In this document: positions 17,669 to 26,431 of the stretch, piece by piece | Position numbering within the stretch: position 1 is the first letter of the stretch | Layout of the letters: each line of letters starts with the position of its first letter | Origin: DATAOG01 sp963753685 | Lineage (GTDB): Bacteria; Pseudomonadota; Alphaproteobacteria; Geminicoccales; Geminicoccaceae | Length of the DNA stretch: 64,000 nucleotides | Direction of reading: 5' to 3' | Assembly (NCBI GenBank): GCA_963753685.1 | Contig: CAVWDE010000027.1 | Location: 142,168 to 206,167, forward strand | The notes under the pieces: model-generated | Databases searched by the model: none | Told to the model about the DNA's origin: nothing | What the model saw: the letters and a program-made list of their open reading frames with translations, nothing else | Made by a program: the position numbers and the translations under genes

Positions 17669-19029
17669 GCCGGGGCGCCAGCGAGGGTCGAGCGGAATTC
17701 CGGATCGAGCGTCTGCGGGTCGATCCGCTTGCCCCAGGACACGACGCCGGTCATCTCGCCGGCCTCGCCGCCGCGCAGCGGGTTGAGGTACTCCCAGACG
17801 ATCTCGCCCGCGGGCGTCACCTCGAGCAGCCGGCCGCCCTCCAATTCGGTGATCAGCGTATTGCCGTTCGGCAGCCGCTGCTGGGCCGAGCGGACGCGGC
17901 TGGCGAGCGGGTGGCGGGCGTCGCCGGCGTACTGCCAGGTGATCGCCTGCGTCTTTGGATCGAACTCGATCACCCGCGAGGGGCCGCCGGCGCCGTAGTG
18001 GCCGAAGTTGTCGAACAGCAGGATGTGCCCGTTGGGCAGCAGGTCCGGATCGTGCTGGCCGACCCAGGAGCCGCGCGTCGCCCACAGGAAGCGCTGGTCG
18101 GCGAGGTCGAGGATGCCGATCGCGCCGAGCTCGCGCATCGAGACCAGGACCGGCTGGCGGGCGCCCGGCGCGAGCCTGCCGGCCGCCGCCGGGTCGAGCA
18201 CGTCGACCGCGTTGGTATGGAAATAATCGCCCTTGGAATACCAGGCGACCAGGTTGGTCATGGGCGCGTACGGCGAGGCCATGAAGGCGTCGACCACCGA
18301 CACCTTCTGCAGCTCCTTGCCGTCCGGTGACAGCACCACCACGAAGTCGTCGATCCGCGGCGGTTGCAGGTGCTTGAAGAACTTGTAGACGTTGGATCTG
18401 ATCTCGTGGGTCAGCACGTAGATCCTGCCGTCGGGGCCGACGTCCAGATCGTGGTGGACGTGCTGCAGATATTTCCAGATGACGTGCGAATCCTTGTCGA
18501 TCTTGACCAGGCCGTAGCCCCATGGGGTATCGCCGGCGGCCTCGTAAATCGCCAGCAGATCGCCGTTGGGATAGAGATAGGCCTTGTCCCAGTAGAGCAG
18601 GGAATCCGGCTGCGGCTTGGCGACCGCCGCCAACTCGTCCCAGACGGCGCTGAACGGCAGCTGCCACTGGTGCAGGACCTCGCCGGTCATGGCGATCAGG
18701 ACCGCCTTCTGCTCGCCGGTGGCGGTGTACAAAGTGAAGCCGTTGGCGGCGCGCGCGGGATCGTAGACCGTGACGCCGGTCGCCTGGGTGCGGGTCGGCT
18801 GCCAGAACTCGCCCGGATAGGGCTCGTTCCACTTGGTCCACTTGTCGAGCAGAGCGTGCCCGCCCCGGTAGGCATCGGTCAGAAAATGGGCCGGAAAGGC
18901 GTCGGCGAACACCAGATAGCTGCCCGCGACCAGGCCGAGGAAGGCGATCGCCAGCATCAGCGCGACCCGCTGCAGGGCGACCATCAGCCGCCCGTCAGGC
19001 ATCGTCGAACTTGGAGAGGTTGTCGCCAT
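17665..19029 (-). CDS. arylsulfotransferase-family beta-propeller protein (copy 1)
   Basis: First gene of the minus-strand operon, 454 residues. An N-terminal span (VALMLAIAFLGLVAGSYLVF) anchors a periplasmic propeller with the same blades as its neighbour (YLYPNGDLLAIYE, DLLPNGHILLFDN, RLPNGNTLITELEGGRLLEV). The histidine pair HVHHDLDVG and the VGQHDPDLLPNGH motif line up with copy 2. MATTSPSS at 19029 is the better start, because the longer frame to 19086 lacks features. Two adjacent copies plus a cytosolic-type sulfotransferase argue for a dedicated sulfation or desulfation pathway. Confidence 0.82.
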   Translation of the reverse strand: MATTSPSSTMPDGRLMVALQRVALMLAIAFLGLVAGSYLVFADAFPAHFLTDAYRGGHALLDKWTKWNEPYPGEFWQPTRTQATGVTVYDPARAANGFTLYTATGEQKAVLIAMTGEVLHQWQLPFSAVWDELAAVAKPQPDSLLYWDKAYLYPNGDLLAIYEAAGDTPWGYGLVKIDKDSHVIWKYLQHVHHDLDVGPDGRIYVLTHEIRSNVYKFFKHLQPPRIDDFVVVLSPDGKELQKVSVVDAFMASPYAPMTNLVAWYSKGDYFHTNAVDVLDPAAAGRLAPGARQPVLVSMRELGAIGILDLADQRFLWATRGSWVGQHDPDLLPNGHILLFDNFGHYGAGGPSRVIEFDPKTQAITWQYAGDARHPLASRVRSAQQRLPNGNTLITELEGGRLLEVTPAGEIVWEYLNPLRGGEAGEMTGVVSWGKRIDPQTLDPEFRSTLAGAPA

Positions 19030-19386
19030 CGCCCGGCAGCGCCGATTTCCGAGTGAGCCACGTACTACGCCCTTGAGAACACACACCCTGCCTGATTTGT
19101 TCCGCCGCGGCCTTGGCAGAGTGGCGCTCGAGGGGGCGAGCGGACCGGTCGTCGGCCGGCGGCTTCAAGGCCGTGCCAGGTGCTGTGCGGCCGCGCCCAC
19201 GGATCTATGTTATCCGGGCGGAGGAAGTGCACCCGAACGGGCGCGCGCGATCTCGATGCGATCGTCGCGCGAGCGCCTGGATCACGCGTCGATGGACCAC
19301 GGAGCGATCGCCCGCGCAGACGACCCACGGCCCGCAGGCTGGCTGGACGGCCGGGCCGGCGGCGACGTGCGGCAGGGCGGCGGCTG

Positions 19387-19941
19387 ATGTTCGCCCGTCG
19401 CGCCCGGGCCGGCGACTGGATCAGCTGGCTGCAGCACTCGAGGTTTGCCGGCGCGATCGGCCTGACCCGTCTGCCCGGGCTTTGGCTGCATTCGCTCACC
19501 GACGATCTCGCGATCATCCGGGCGAGCGGCGCGTCCAGCCTGATCACCCTGACCCAGGCGAGCGAGCTGCGCTGGGCCGGGCGGGGCGATTTCGGCGCCG
19601 CGGTCGCGCGCGCCGCGCTCGCCTGGTACCACCTGCCGATCCGGGATTTCGGCGTGCCCGATGCGGCCTTCGAGGACGCCTGGCGCGCGGTCGGCCCGCG
19701 CTTGTGCCGGGAGCTCGAGGCGGGCGGGCGGCTGGTGATCCACTGCTACGCCGGGCTCGGCCGCGCCGGGCTGGTGGCGGCGCGCTTCCTGATCGAGTTC
19801 GGCGAGCCGCCGGAGCGTGCCATCGGCTTGGTGCGCAGGGTCCGTCCGGGCGCGATCCAGACCGCCGAGCAGGAAGCTTATCTGCAGTCTCTGACCGACA
19901 CCCCCGCGCCCTCGGCCGTGCCCGTCAGGCGCGTGCGCTAG
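19387..19941 (+). CDS. dual-specificity / tyrosine phosphatase-like protein
   Basis: A 184-residue cysteine-based phosphatase. The signature HCYAGLGRAGL fits HCx5R, with the Cys nucleophile and the Arg binding phosphate. The general-acid loop is probably YHLPIRDFGVPDAAF (Asp). An early segment (SLITLTQASELRW) matches the DSP fold. Bacterial relatives dephosphorylate proteins or phosphoinositides. The start is chosen at ATG 19387; upstream sequence in frame is arginine-rich and unlike protein. It stands alone, and no kinase is adjacent. Confidence 0.82.
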   Translation: MFARRARAGDWISWLQHSRFAGAIGLTRLPGLWLHSLTDDLAIIRASGASSLITLTQASELRWAGRGDFGAAVARAALAWYHLPIRDFGVPDAAFEDAWRAVGPRLCRELEAGGRLVIHCYAGLGRAGLVAARFLIEFGEPPERAIGLVRRVRPGAIQTAEQEAYLQSLTDTPAPSAVPVRRVR

Positions 19942-20153
19942 AGCCGCACGCCCGCCGCGCGGGTATCCCGGTGCCACTGCACTGGAAACGTGTCACTGCC
20001 CTGGCGGGAAACGGCCACGGCCCTCGGATCATGTGTCGCTCCGGAGCCAGTGAGCGGATCTTGACCCTTCAACTCCGCCGCACATATTGCGCGCCAGGAC
20101 AACGCCTCGGGTCGGTTTCTTTGAGGATTTCGGCCAATACGAGGAGGTTGAAC

Positions 20154-20583
20154 ATGTCTGGCCGTGATGCAACTGGTCGCTGGCGCGACTGGGCAATGTT
20201 GGCGCTGGCGGTTTGGCTGTTCGTGTCGCCTTGGCTGCTCGGCTTTGTCGGCGTGGCGCCGGCGGCCGGGGCGGTGGCCGGCGCGGCGCCGGCCGCCGGG
20301 GCGGCGGTGAGTGCGGGCTTCACCAGAGCGGCCTGGAATGCCTGGGCCCTGGGAATCGTGGTGGCCGCGGTCGCGATCTGGGCGATCGCGATGTTTGCCG
20401 AATGGCAGGACTGGCTGAACGGGATCCTCGGCCTCTGGCTGGTGGTAGCACCATGGGTGCTCGGGTTCAGCGGCATGGCGGCGGCGGTCTGGGACCACGT
20501 GATCGTCGGGCGTCCTGATCGTCGTGCTGGCGGCCTGGGAAGTCTGGGTCGTCCGTCAGGAGGGCTCCCGAGCCCCCGCCTGA
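20154..20583 (+). CDS. SPW-repeat membrane protein (one frameshift)
   Basis: About 142 residues with two SPW repeats: ALAVWLFVSPWLLGF and GLWLVVAPWVLGFSG, each a membrane helix with the Ser/Ala-Pro-Trp motif. Further hydrophobic helices lie at WALGIVVAAVAIWAIAMF and GVLIVVLAAWEVWVV. An extra G near 20505 shifts the frame: DHVIVG must be joined to VLIVVLAAWEVWVVRQ to reach the stop at 20581. Length 3n+1 agrees. GAGGAGG precedes the ATG. The family has no known function but is common in stress-related loci. Confidence 0.78.
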
Positions 20584-20681
20584 AGCCGGTCCAGAGCCGC
20601 GGCAACAGCGCCGGGCTCGCCGTCGGGGCCGGACGCCGCGTCCGGCCCCGACCCCGGCGGTCCTCTCGGCGCTCCGATCCC

Positions 20682-21749
20682 TCAAGGCGTCTTTGAGCGG
20701 GCCTCCGTGGCGGCGCCGGCGAGCCATTCCTGGACCAGGGTGTAGGCGAGGGCCAGAGGGTCGGGCCGAGAAACACGCCCAGGAAGCCGAACGTGACCAC
20801 GCCGCCCAGGACGCCCAGGAAGACCAGGATCAACGGCAGCTTGCTGCCCCGGCTGATCAGCCAGGGCTTGAGCACGTTGTCGACCCCGCTGACGCCGAAG
20901 AAGCCCCAGATCGCAAGGAAGATGCCCCAGCCGAGCGCCCCTTTGTAGATCAGCCAGATCGCTCGCCGGCAGCCAGACGAGCGCCGGCCCCATCGGCACG
21001 AACGACAAAAAGAAGGTGAGGAAGCCGAGGAAGCCCGCGGCCGGCACGCCGGTGAGCCAGAGCCCGATCACCTGCAGGATCGCCTGGGCGAGCGCCGTGC
21101 CCATGATGCCGTAGACCACGCCCTTGATGGTGCCGCCGGCCACCGCCAGGAGACCCCGGGCGCGCTCGCCGGCGAGACGCGAGACCGCGGCGTCGAGCTG
21201 GCGCCCGCCCGCGGCGCCGTCGCGGAAGAAGAAGAAGGCGGCCAGCACGCTGAGACTGAGCTGGAGCACGGCCTGGCCGAGGCTGACCCCGGTGCTCAGC
21301 AAAAGGTCGCGGCCGGTCTCGAGATAGGGATGCAATGCCGCGGTCCAGTCGCTGCCCTGCTGGCTCAGGTCCTGCCACCAGCCGTGCAGGGTCGCGCCGA
21401 TCAGCGGCAGCTCGGCGACCCAGTCGGGTGGGCCGGGCAGTCCGTGAGCGAGCAGCGAGCGCACCATGGTGACCACCTGGGTGACGTTGTCGGCGAGGCT
21501 CGATCCGACCACGACCGGCGGCAGGATCAGCACCGCTGAGACCAGGAGGGTCATCAGGCCGGCCGCAAGCGTCCGCCGGCCGCCGAGCGCGCGCAGCAGC
21601 CGGGCATAGAGCGGCCAGGCCGAGAACGACAGGATCAGGGCCCAGAGCAGCGCCGAGAGAAACGGTCGCAGGACCAGGAAGCAGCCGATCGTGAGGATCA
21701 CCAGCAAGAGGATCACGACCATCTGTTCGATGCGGGCTTGGGCGTCCAT
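20682..21749 (-). CDS. AI-2E family transporter (two compensating frameshifts)
   Basis: Inner-membrane protein of the AI-2E exporter / PerM family, about 355 residues. ILLLVILTIGCFLVLRPFL and the amphipathic central region (DNVTQVVTMVRSLLAHGL) are typical, and FLSFVPMGPALVWLPA is the conserved late loop. From about 20955 to 20770 the correct product lies in another frame (WGIFLAIWGFFGVSGVDN, then LISRGSKLPLILVFLGVLGG). The frame then returns to ALAYTLVQEWLAGAATEA. One insertion and one deletion cancel, and the total is divisible by three. Substrates in this family include AI-2 but are mostly unknown. Confidence 0.78.
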   Translation of the reverse strand: MDAQARIEQMVVILLLVILTIGCFLVLRPFLSALLWALILSFSAWPLYARLLRALGGRRTLAAGLMTLLVSAVLILPPVVVGSSLADNVTQVVTMVRSLLAHGLPGPPDWVAELPLIGATLHGWWQDLSQQGSDWTAALHPYLETGRDLLLSTGVSLGQAVLQLSLSVLAAFFFFRDGAAGGRQLDAAVSRLAGERARGLLAVAGGTIKGVVYGIMGTALAQAILQVIGLWLTGVPAAGFLGFLTFFLSFVPMGPALVWLPASDLADLQRGARLGHLPCDLGLLRRQRGRQRAQALADQPGQQAAVDPGLPGRPGRRGHVRLPGRVSRPDPLALAYTLVQEWLAGAATEARSKTP

Positions 21750-21986
21750 GCCGGCTCCCGGGGCGATGACGGCAGACCTTAGCACGATTGCCGATGCGAC
21801 CGGCGGCGCTTGCAGCTGCGTCGCCCGGGTCGGGCATCAGGCGCCGTGGGCGCCGATCGGACTGGCGCCAGGCCGGCGGAATTCGCCGGACGGCCGCGCG
21901 GGCCGGACTTTCCGCTCCTTTGTGGCGTCCTATCTCACCAACAAAGCCGGGCACCGGGCCCGGCTGCAGCGCAAAAGAGTCGCAAC

Positions 21987-22382
21987 ATGCCTCTAGGCAA
22001 TCCAACGTCCTCGAAAGCTCAGGGTTGGCCCACGAAGACCGTGGTCTGGAGCGGCATTGGCGGATTGGTGGTGGGCGCCGCCTTGCTGTACGGCGCCGGC
22101 TTCTACTGGGTCGGGCAGTGGCAGACCGGCCAGCAGGTGCAGGCCAAGCTCGACGTCGCGGCCTGCGTCCGCGACTTCCTGCTGCAGCCCGATCGCGGCG
22201 TGATCTATGCCCAGCTCAAGGACACCCCGAGCTCGTACCAGCGCCGGCAGCTGATCCGCGAGCACAAGCTTGCGGACAACTTCACGATCGCCGACCAATG
22301 CGACAACCAGATCCTGGGGTTCGAGGCCTCGAGCTTCCCGGTGCCCGCCGAGGCGAGCGCCGCCGCCCACAAACCGGCGTAG
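21987..22382 (+). CDS. hypothetical single-span membrane protein
   Basis: A 131-residue protein that I cannot name. It has a short cytosolic start, one span (IGGLVVGAALLYGAGFYWVG) and a soluble domain with two cysteines (AACVRDFLLQP and ADQCDNQILGF). The domain begins with a helix rich in Gln and Asp and includes PSSYQRRQLIREHKLADNFT. It is probably exported and anchored. It stands alone between the AI-2E transporter (opposite strand) and a small basic protein. Confidence 0.65.
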   Translation: MPLGNPTSSKAQGWPTKTVVWSGIGGLVVGAALLYGAGFYWVGQWQTGQQVQAKLDVAACVRDFLLQPDRGVIYAQLKDTPSSYQRRQLIREHKLADNFTIADQCDNQILGFEASSFPVPAEASAAAHKPA

Positions 22383-22706
22383 CGGCGGCGGCCGGGGCGC
22401 GCGAGCGGAGCCTTTGCGGGTCAGACCGGGCGCCCCGTCCGGGCGCCGGCTGGCCGGTGCCATGCCCTTGGCCCCGACGCGCCCCGCGGCGCGCCGGCGA
22501 AACTTTGCGCGCCGCTCGGCCGAGCCCTGTGCTAAGGTCGGGGCCGCTGCAGCTCGACCGCCATGGCGGCGGCGAGACTCAAGGGCGCGCCGGCCGGCTG
22601 GCGCCGGGCGGCCGCGGGTCACCTTTGGCCCTGCCACGGCCCGGTTGGGGCGTGCTACCGGTGACGTTTTAACCCTAGCCGCCGCCACCTTTGGGAAGGA
22701 GGAATC
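22383..22706. other. intergenic region, no gene recognised
   Basis: About 320 GC-rich bases with only the ribosome binding site GGAAGGAGG of the next gene at the right end. No repeat, hairpin or promoter motif stands out. Confidence 0.4.
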
Positions 22707-22889
22707 ATGCCGCGCAAGCCCAATTATCGATTCGAGCGGCACGAGCGCGAGCGCATCAAGGCCGCCAAGAAGGCCGCCCGCGCCGAGGCCAAGGCAGCCA
22801 AGGCCGAGCAGGCCAAGGCGGCCAAGGGCGACCCGTCGGCGCCGGACGATGCTCCGGCAGCGGACGACGACGCGCCGGCCCCCGCCTAG
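22707..22889 (+). CDS. small Lys/Ala-rich conserved protein
   Basis: A 60-residue protein starting MPRKPNYRFERHERERIKAA. This start is recurrent in small alphaproteobacterial hypothetical proteins. A KAAKKAARAEAKAAKAEQ helix follows, then an acidic, proline-rich tail (DDAPAADDDAPAPA). A very good GGAAGGAGG precedes the ATG. It is probably a nucleic-acid- or ribosome-associated small protein, but that is a guess from charge only. Confidence 0.7.
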   Translation: MPRKPNYRFERHERERIKAAKKAARAEAKAAKAEQAKAAKGDPSAPDDAPAADDDAPAPA

Positions 22890-23130
22890 CGCGGCGCGGG
22901 CCTGGTTGCGCCGCTCGACACGCCACGGGCGCCACTCTTCCCCCGACGCCAGCCTGCCTGTGGCGGTGTGAGCGCGCTGCCGGGGCGGCCTCGACCCGAT
23001 CGACATGGTTGGGATCACGCGCGGCTGGATCACGCGCGCAGGCGATCCCTCGGCGATCACGCGGGGCTCGGCGACCACACGGTCTTGGGCGACACCAGAC
23101 GCTGAGCGCGCGGCGCGCCCGCTGGAGCGG

Positions 23131-23182
23131 GCATTAACCGACCGTTAACGCTTGGGGTTAACCCAATCTTCGGATGGTCCAT
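23131..23182. repeat. palindromic intergenic repeat, copy R1 (left part, interrupted by the IS)
   Basis: Contains the family's TTAACC/GTTAAC motifs and ends in ATGGTCCAT, the first bases of the central arm GGTCCATGCGATCC seen in copies R2-R4. The rest of the arm (GGGACCGTGGGACTCCGTG) resumes at 24538 on the far side of the insertion sequence, so this copy was the target. Confidence 0.7.
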
Positions 23183-23199
23183 CCATGGACGCCTCCCGC

Positions 23200-23435
23200 T
23201 CTGCAAGGGTTATTTTCGAGGTTCTGACGGATCTTGGCTGCTGCCATCCATTCGGCCTGTGGTTGCGGCTGGGTGGCCGCTGGCCTTGATGAGATCCGCG
23301 GACCGGCGCCCAATCATGGGAACGAGCTCGAAGCTCGTGGACCATCACGGGTTCTGCCGGCCTCGGTCTGACCGATCCTGTCATCGTGTCGAAAGTCGCC
23401 CGCGCAGCTCGTGGAAGCTCCCCCGTCGTCGTGGC
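23200..23435 (-). ncRNA. candidate bridge RNA of the IS1111-type element
   Basis: Non-coding end of the element, read on the transposase strand. A first segment holds ATGGTCCA (complement of 23338-23345), a short hairpin (CGAGCTTCGAGCTCG), then TCCCAT (complement of 23316-23321). The first equals the left target half ATGGTCCA and the second is complementary to ATGGGA of the right half. A second segment holds ATCTCAT (complement of 23289-23295) and ATGGAT (complement of 23246-23251). These match the element's right end ATCTCAT (24528-24534) and the left junction ATCCAT (23181-23186). Two guide pairs, each split by a hairpin, are what bridge RNAs carry. Seen by eye; no folding was run. Confidence 0.6.
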
Positions 23436-24452
23436 TCAGGCTGCGGCCCGATAGGCTTCACCGCGGCTCAGCATGGCCCAGAGGATCCGGGCCAGCTTGT
23501 TAGCGACCGCCGCGACCACGACGTTGAACGGTCGGCGCGCCCGCAACGCGTTGATCCAAGACCAGAGCTTGCCGGCTCGTCCCGGACTGACCTTGACCAG
23601 CGACCGCGCCCCGTGGATCAGCTGGCGGCGCAGATAGCCGTCGCCGCGCTTGCTGATCCCGAGCCGGCGTTCCTTGCCGGCGGTGGCGTGCTGTCTTCGG
23701 ACCAGCCCCAGCCAAGCGGCGAGATGGCGCCCCGAGTGGAACGTGGTCGCATCGGGCACGGTCGCTGCGAACGCCGTCGCGATCACCGGGCCGACGCCCG
23801 GGACCTCGGCCAGCGACCGGCAGACCGGGTCGGCGCGGCTCATCACGACCAGGCGCCGGTCGAGGCAGGCGAGCTTGTCCGCAACCTCGCGAAGATGCCC
23901 GACCAACGTCTGCAGGACCTCGCGGGCCAACGGCGGGATGCGATCGTCCTCAAGCTCGCCCAGGATCTCGAGCAGCTGCCGCAGGCCGGCCTGGCGCTGC
24001 GCCGCGACGATCCCGAGCTCGGCCAGATGGCCGCGCAGCGCGTTGATCGTCGCGGTGCGCTGCCCGATCAGTTGGTCGCGGACCCGGTGGAGCATCAAGA
24101 GGGCCTGCTGCTCCGCGCTCTTGACCGGCACGAAGCGCATGCTCGGCCGCTGCACGGCCTCGCAGCAGGCCTCGGCATCGGCGGCATCGTGCTTGTTGGT
24201 CTTGACGTAGGCCTTGACGTACTGCGGCGGCATCAGGCGCGCGTCGTGCCCGAGCTTGATCAGCTCGCGCGCCCAGTGATGAGCCCCGCCGCAGGCCTCG
24301 AGGCCGATCACGCAGCGCGGCAGATTGGCGAAGAATTCCAACATCTTACCGCGCGCCAGCCGCTTCTTCAGCACCATGCGGCCGCATCCGTCGACACCGT
24401 GCATCTGAAACACGCTCTTGGCGATGTCCAGCCCGATCGTGGTAGCTTGCAT
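23436..24452 (-). CDS. IS110-family transposase (bridge-RNA-guided recombinase)
   Basis: A 338-residue recombinase with an N-terminal RuvC-like DEDD domain: Asp in TTIGLDIAKSVFQMHG, Glu in CVIGLEACGGAHHWAREL, and Asp residues in VKTNKHDAADAEACCEAV. The C-terminal Tnp domain has AEVPGVGPVIATAFAA, AAWLGLVRRQHATAGKERRL and the serine-bearing RGDGYLRRQLIHGARSLV. Both domains are complete and the frame is intact, so the element may be active. The family excises as a circle and integrates by pairing an element-encoded RNA with donor and target. It starts at ATG 24452, only 77 bases from the left inverted repeat (5' side). Confidence 0.93.
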   Translation of the reverse strand: MQATTIGLDIAKSVFQMHGVDGCGRMVLKKRLARGKMLEFFANLPRCVIGLEACGGAHHWARELIKLGHDARLMPPQYVKAYVKTNKHDAADAEACCEAVQRPSMRFVPVKSAEQQALLMLHRVRDQLIGQRTATINALRGHLAELGIVAAQRQAGLRQLLEILGELEDDRIPPLAREVLQTLVGHLREVADKLACLDRRLVVMSRADPVCRSLAEVPGVGPVIATAFAATVPDATTFHSGRHLAAWLGLVRRQHATAGKERRLGISKRGDGYLRRQLIHGARSLVKVSPGRAGKLWSWINALRARRPFNVVVAAVANKLARILWAMLSRGEAYRAAA

Positions 24453-24580
24453 CTCGGACGTCTCCCGCGTTCGTGGTTGTTCCGACTTCCACCTTTGGCA
24501 CCTCGATGCCGTCAGCGGGAGGCGTCCATCTCATTATGGGACCGTGGGACTCCGTGCGCGGATGAAAAGTCTGCGAGGCG

Positions 24581-24966
24581 GCTTGGCCGAGCGCACCGAC
24601 CGCCGGTGGCCTGCGCCGGGCGCGACCTTGCGCCGAAACATCTGCATGGTGCGCGCCGCTTGGCCTGATGCGGCGGCGTGGCGTCGACCGCCGGTGGCCG
24701 GCGCCGGGCGTGGCCTTGCGCCGAAACATCCACATGGTGCGCGCCGCTTGGCCTGACGCGGCGGCGTGGCGTCGAGCGCCGGTGGCCGGCGCCGGGCGTG
24801 GCCTTGCGCCGAAACATCCACATGGTGCGCGCCGCTTGGACTGACGCGGCGGCGTGGCCGAGCGCCTCGACGGCCGGTGGCCGGCGCCGGGCGTGGCCTT
24901 GCGCCAGGCGCAGGTGGCGTTGGGCCGAAACATCCACGTGGTGTGCGCCGCTTGGACTGACGCCCC
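24581..24966. repeat. 88-bp tandem repeat array
   Basis: Four copies plus a partial fifth begin at 24581, 24658, 24746, 24834 and 24950, each starting GCTTGG. Copies 2 and 3 are 88 bases and almost identical. Copy 1 is 77 bases, and copy 4 is 116 bases with an insertion near GCGCCAGGCGCAGG. Each unit contains the palindrome GCCGGTGGCCGGC and the block CCGAAACATCCACATGG. No start signal or plausible protein is seen on either strand. The array begins 20 bases after the resumed part of repeat R1. Confidence 0.85.
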
Positions 24967-25456
24967 CGCCGGATCGTTGACGACGGAAAGGATAGATCCG
25001 GCTCGACGAGCGGCCGGCGGGAGTCGAGTCCGGGTGAGCGGCGGCGTCAGATGATCGACGATCTGGACTGCGCCCGCCCGGCGCGCTGAGCAGGATGCCG
25101 TCGCAGCGCGCCGACCTGGGGCGCCGACCTGGGGCGCCGAGGTAGCGTGCCAGTCCGGGCGCCGATCCAGGGCGCCGGCCAGCGCTGCAGCACGCGTATC
25201 ACCGCCCGCCCCGCGCCGGCCGCACTGCACCGTCGGCCAGAGTCGTTCCGAGCGCCGCGGGCGGTTCCGGATGGGGCCCGCGCGCCCGGCTGAGGCCGGC
25301 CGTTCCCGACCCGGCGTCGCCGCGGGGCTGGCGCGCGCCCGCAAACTGGAGCAGCATGGCCGGGCCGCGGCAATGCGGCAGGCGGAGCGCCGGCCAGTTC
25401 GGTCCAGGGTCAGCCGGCCTGCCGATCGTCCGGCCGCAAAGCGGGAGGAGACAACC
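24967..25456. other. leader region of the ABC importer genes
   Basis: About 490 bases between the tandem array and the binding-protein gene. It contains short direct repeats (GCGCCGACCTGGG twice around 25110-25140) and, at the right end, GGGAGGAG as ribosome binding site. No gene is recognised. A promoter is expected here but none is clear. Confidence 0.4.
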
Positions 25457-26431
25457 ATGACCAGACGCGCTTGCCTGATTGCCGGCGGCATCCTGCTCAG
25501 CCTGATGTTGGGCGGCAGCGCCGGCGCCGAGCCTCTGAAGCTCGGCCATTCCACCTGGGTCGGCTACGGCCCCCTCTACATCGCCAAGGACAAGGGCTAC
25601 TTCAAGGACGAGGGCCTGGATGTCGAGCTGATCGTCATGGAGGACCCGAAGGTGCGCTTCCCGGCGCTCGCGGCCGGCAAGCTCGACGTCGCGGTGACCA
25701 CGGTCGACACGATCCTCAACTATCTGAGCGATCAGCAGAGCTACCGCTATCTGTTCGCGCTCGACGATTCCAAGGGCGGCGACGGCATCGTCGCCAAGAA
25801 GGACATCACCTCGATCGAGGGTCTCAAGGGCAAGAGCGTCGCCTACGCCGAGGGCTCGGTGTCGCAGTTCTATCTGGGCGTCCTGCTCAAGCAGGCCGGG
25901 CTCAAGCTCGCCGACGTCGAGACCCAGAACATGACCGCGGGCGACGCGGGTGCTGCCTTCGTCGCCGGGCGGGTCGACGCCGCGGTCACCTGGGAGCCCT
26001 GGCTGACCCGCGGCAAGCAGGCGCCGGACAGCCATCTGTTGGTCAACTCCTCGACCAGCCCCGGGCTGATCACCGACATGGCGGTGACCACGCCCGCGGT
26101 CCTCGCGGCGCGCGCAGACGACCTCAAGGCGCTCTATCGCGCCTGGATCAAGGCGGTCGAGTTCCAGAAGACGAACCCCGAGGAGGCCGACCAGATCATG
26201 GCCAAGGGCGTCGGCGGCTGGCTCGACGATCCGAAGGTGTTCGCCGAGACCCGGGCCGGCATCGTCTACTACGACCAGGCGATGAACCAGGCGTTCGTCG
26301 GCAAGGCGGACGCGCCGGGCAAGGTCGTCGACACGATCAGCAACGCGATCGAGCTCGGCAAGGAGACCGGCCTGTTCCAGCGCGCGGTGACGCCCACGGA
26401 CCTGATCGCCTTCGACATCGTCAACCAGTAG
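25457..26431 (+). CDS. ABC transporter substrate-binding protein (NMT1/SsuA/TauA type)
   Basis: Periplasmic binding protein of 324 residues with a signal peptide (MTRRACLIAGGILLSLMLGG). The fold is that of nitrate/sulfonate/taurine/thiamine-precursor receptors: LKLGHSTWVGYGPLYIAKDK, then YFKDEGLDVELIV, ALAAGKLDVAVTTVDT, and later AFVAGRVDAAVTWEPWL. The ligand cannot be read from sequence. The matching permease and ATPase are downstream, after an unusual 730-base gap and an oxygenase gene. The oxygenase suggests a small organic anion (sulfonate, phosphonate or similar), which is an inference. Confidence 0.88.
   Translation: MTRRACLIAGGILLSLMLGGSAGAEPLKLGHSTWVGYGPLYIAKDKGYFKDEGLDVELIVMEDPKVRFPALAAGKLDVAVTTVDTILNYLSDQQSYRYLFALDDSKGGDGIVAKKDITSIEGLKGKSVAYAEGSVSQFYLGVLLKQAGLKLADVETQNMTAGDAGAAFVAGRVDAAVTWEPWLTRGKQAPDSHLLVNSSTSPGLITDMAVTTPAVLAARADDLKALYRAWIKAVEFQKTNPEEADQIMAKGVGGWLDDPKVFAETRAGIVYYDQAMNQAFVGKADAPGKVVDTISNAIELGKETGLFQRAVTPTDLIAFDIVNQ

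Larger units (their letters stand above)
23183..24537 (-). mobile_element. IS110-family insertion sequence, IS1111 type
   Basis: A 1.35-kb element with one transposase gene. ATGGACGCCTCCCGCT at 23185-23200 and its exact complement at 24514-24529 are 16-base subterminal inverted repeats, the mark of the IS1111 subgroup. The long non-coding end is 3' of the transposase, also as in IS1111. The ends are set from the split repeat R1: ATGGTCC-AT on the left and AT-GGGACCGTGGGA on the right, with AT as a probable shared core. The element sits inside a palindromic repeat, the usual target type for this group. Confidence 0.8.

Noticed and set aside
23013..23068. GGATCACGCGC-type short repeats
   Set aside because: Three or four imperfect units of uneven spacing; too weak to call an array.
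24581..24966. Repetitive Arg/Ala-rich proteins open on both strands across the 88-bp array
   Set aside because: Both strands are open because of high GC. There is no ribosome binding site and the unit lengths (77, 88, 116) are not kept in frame.
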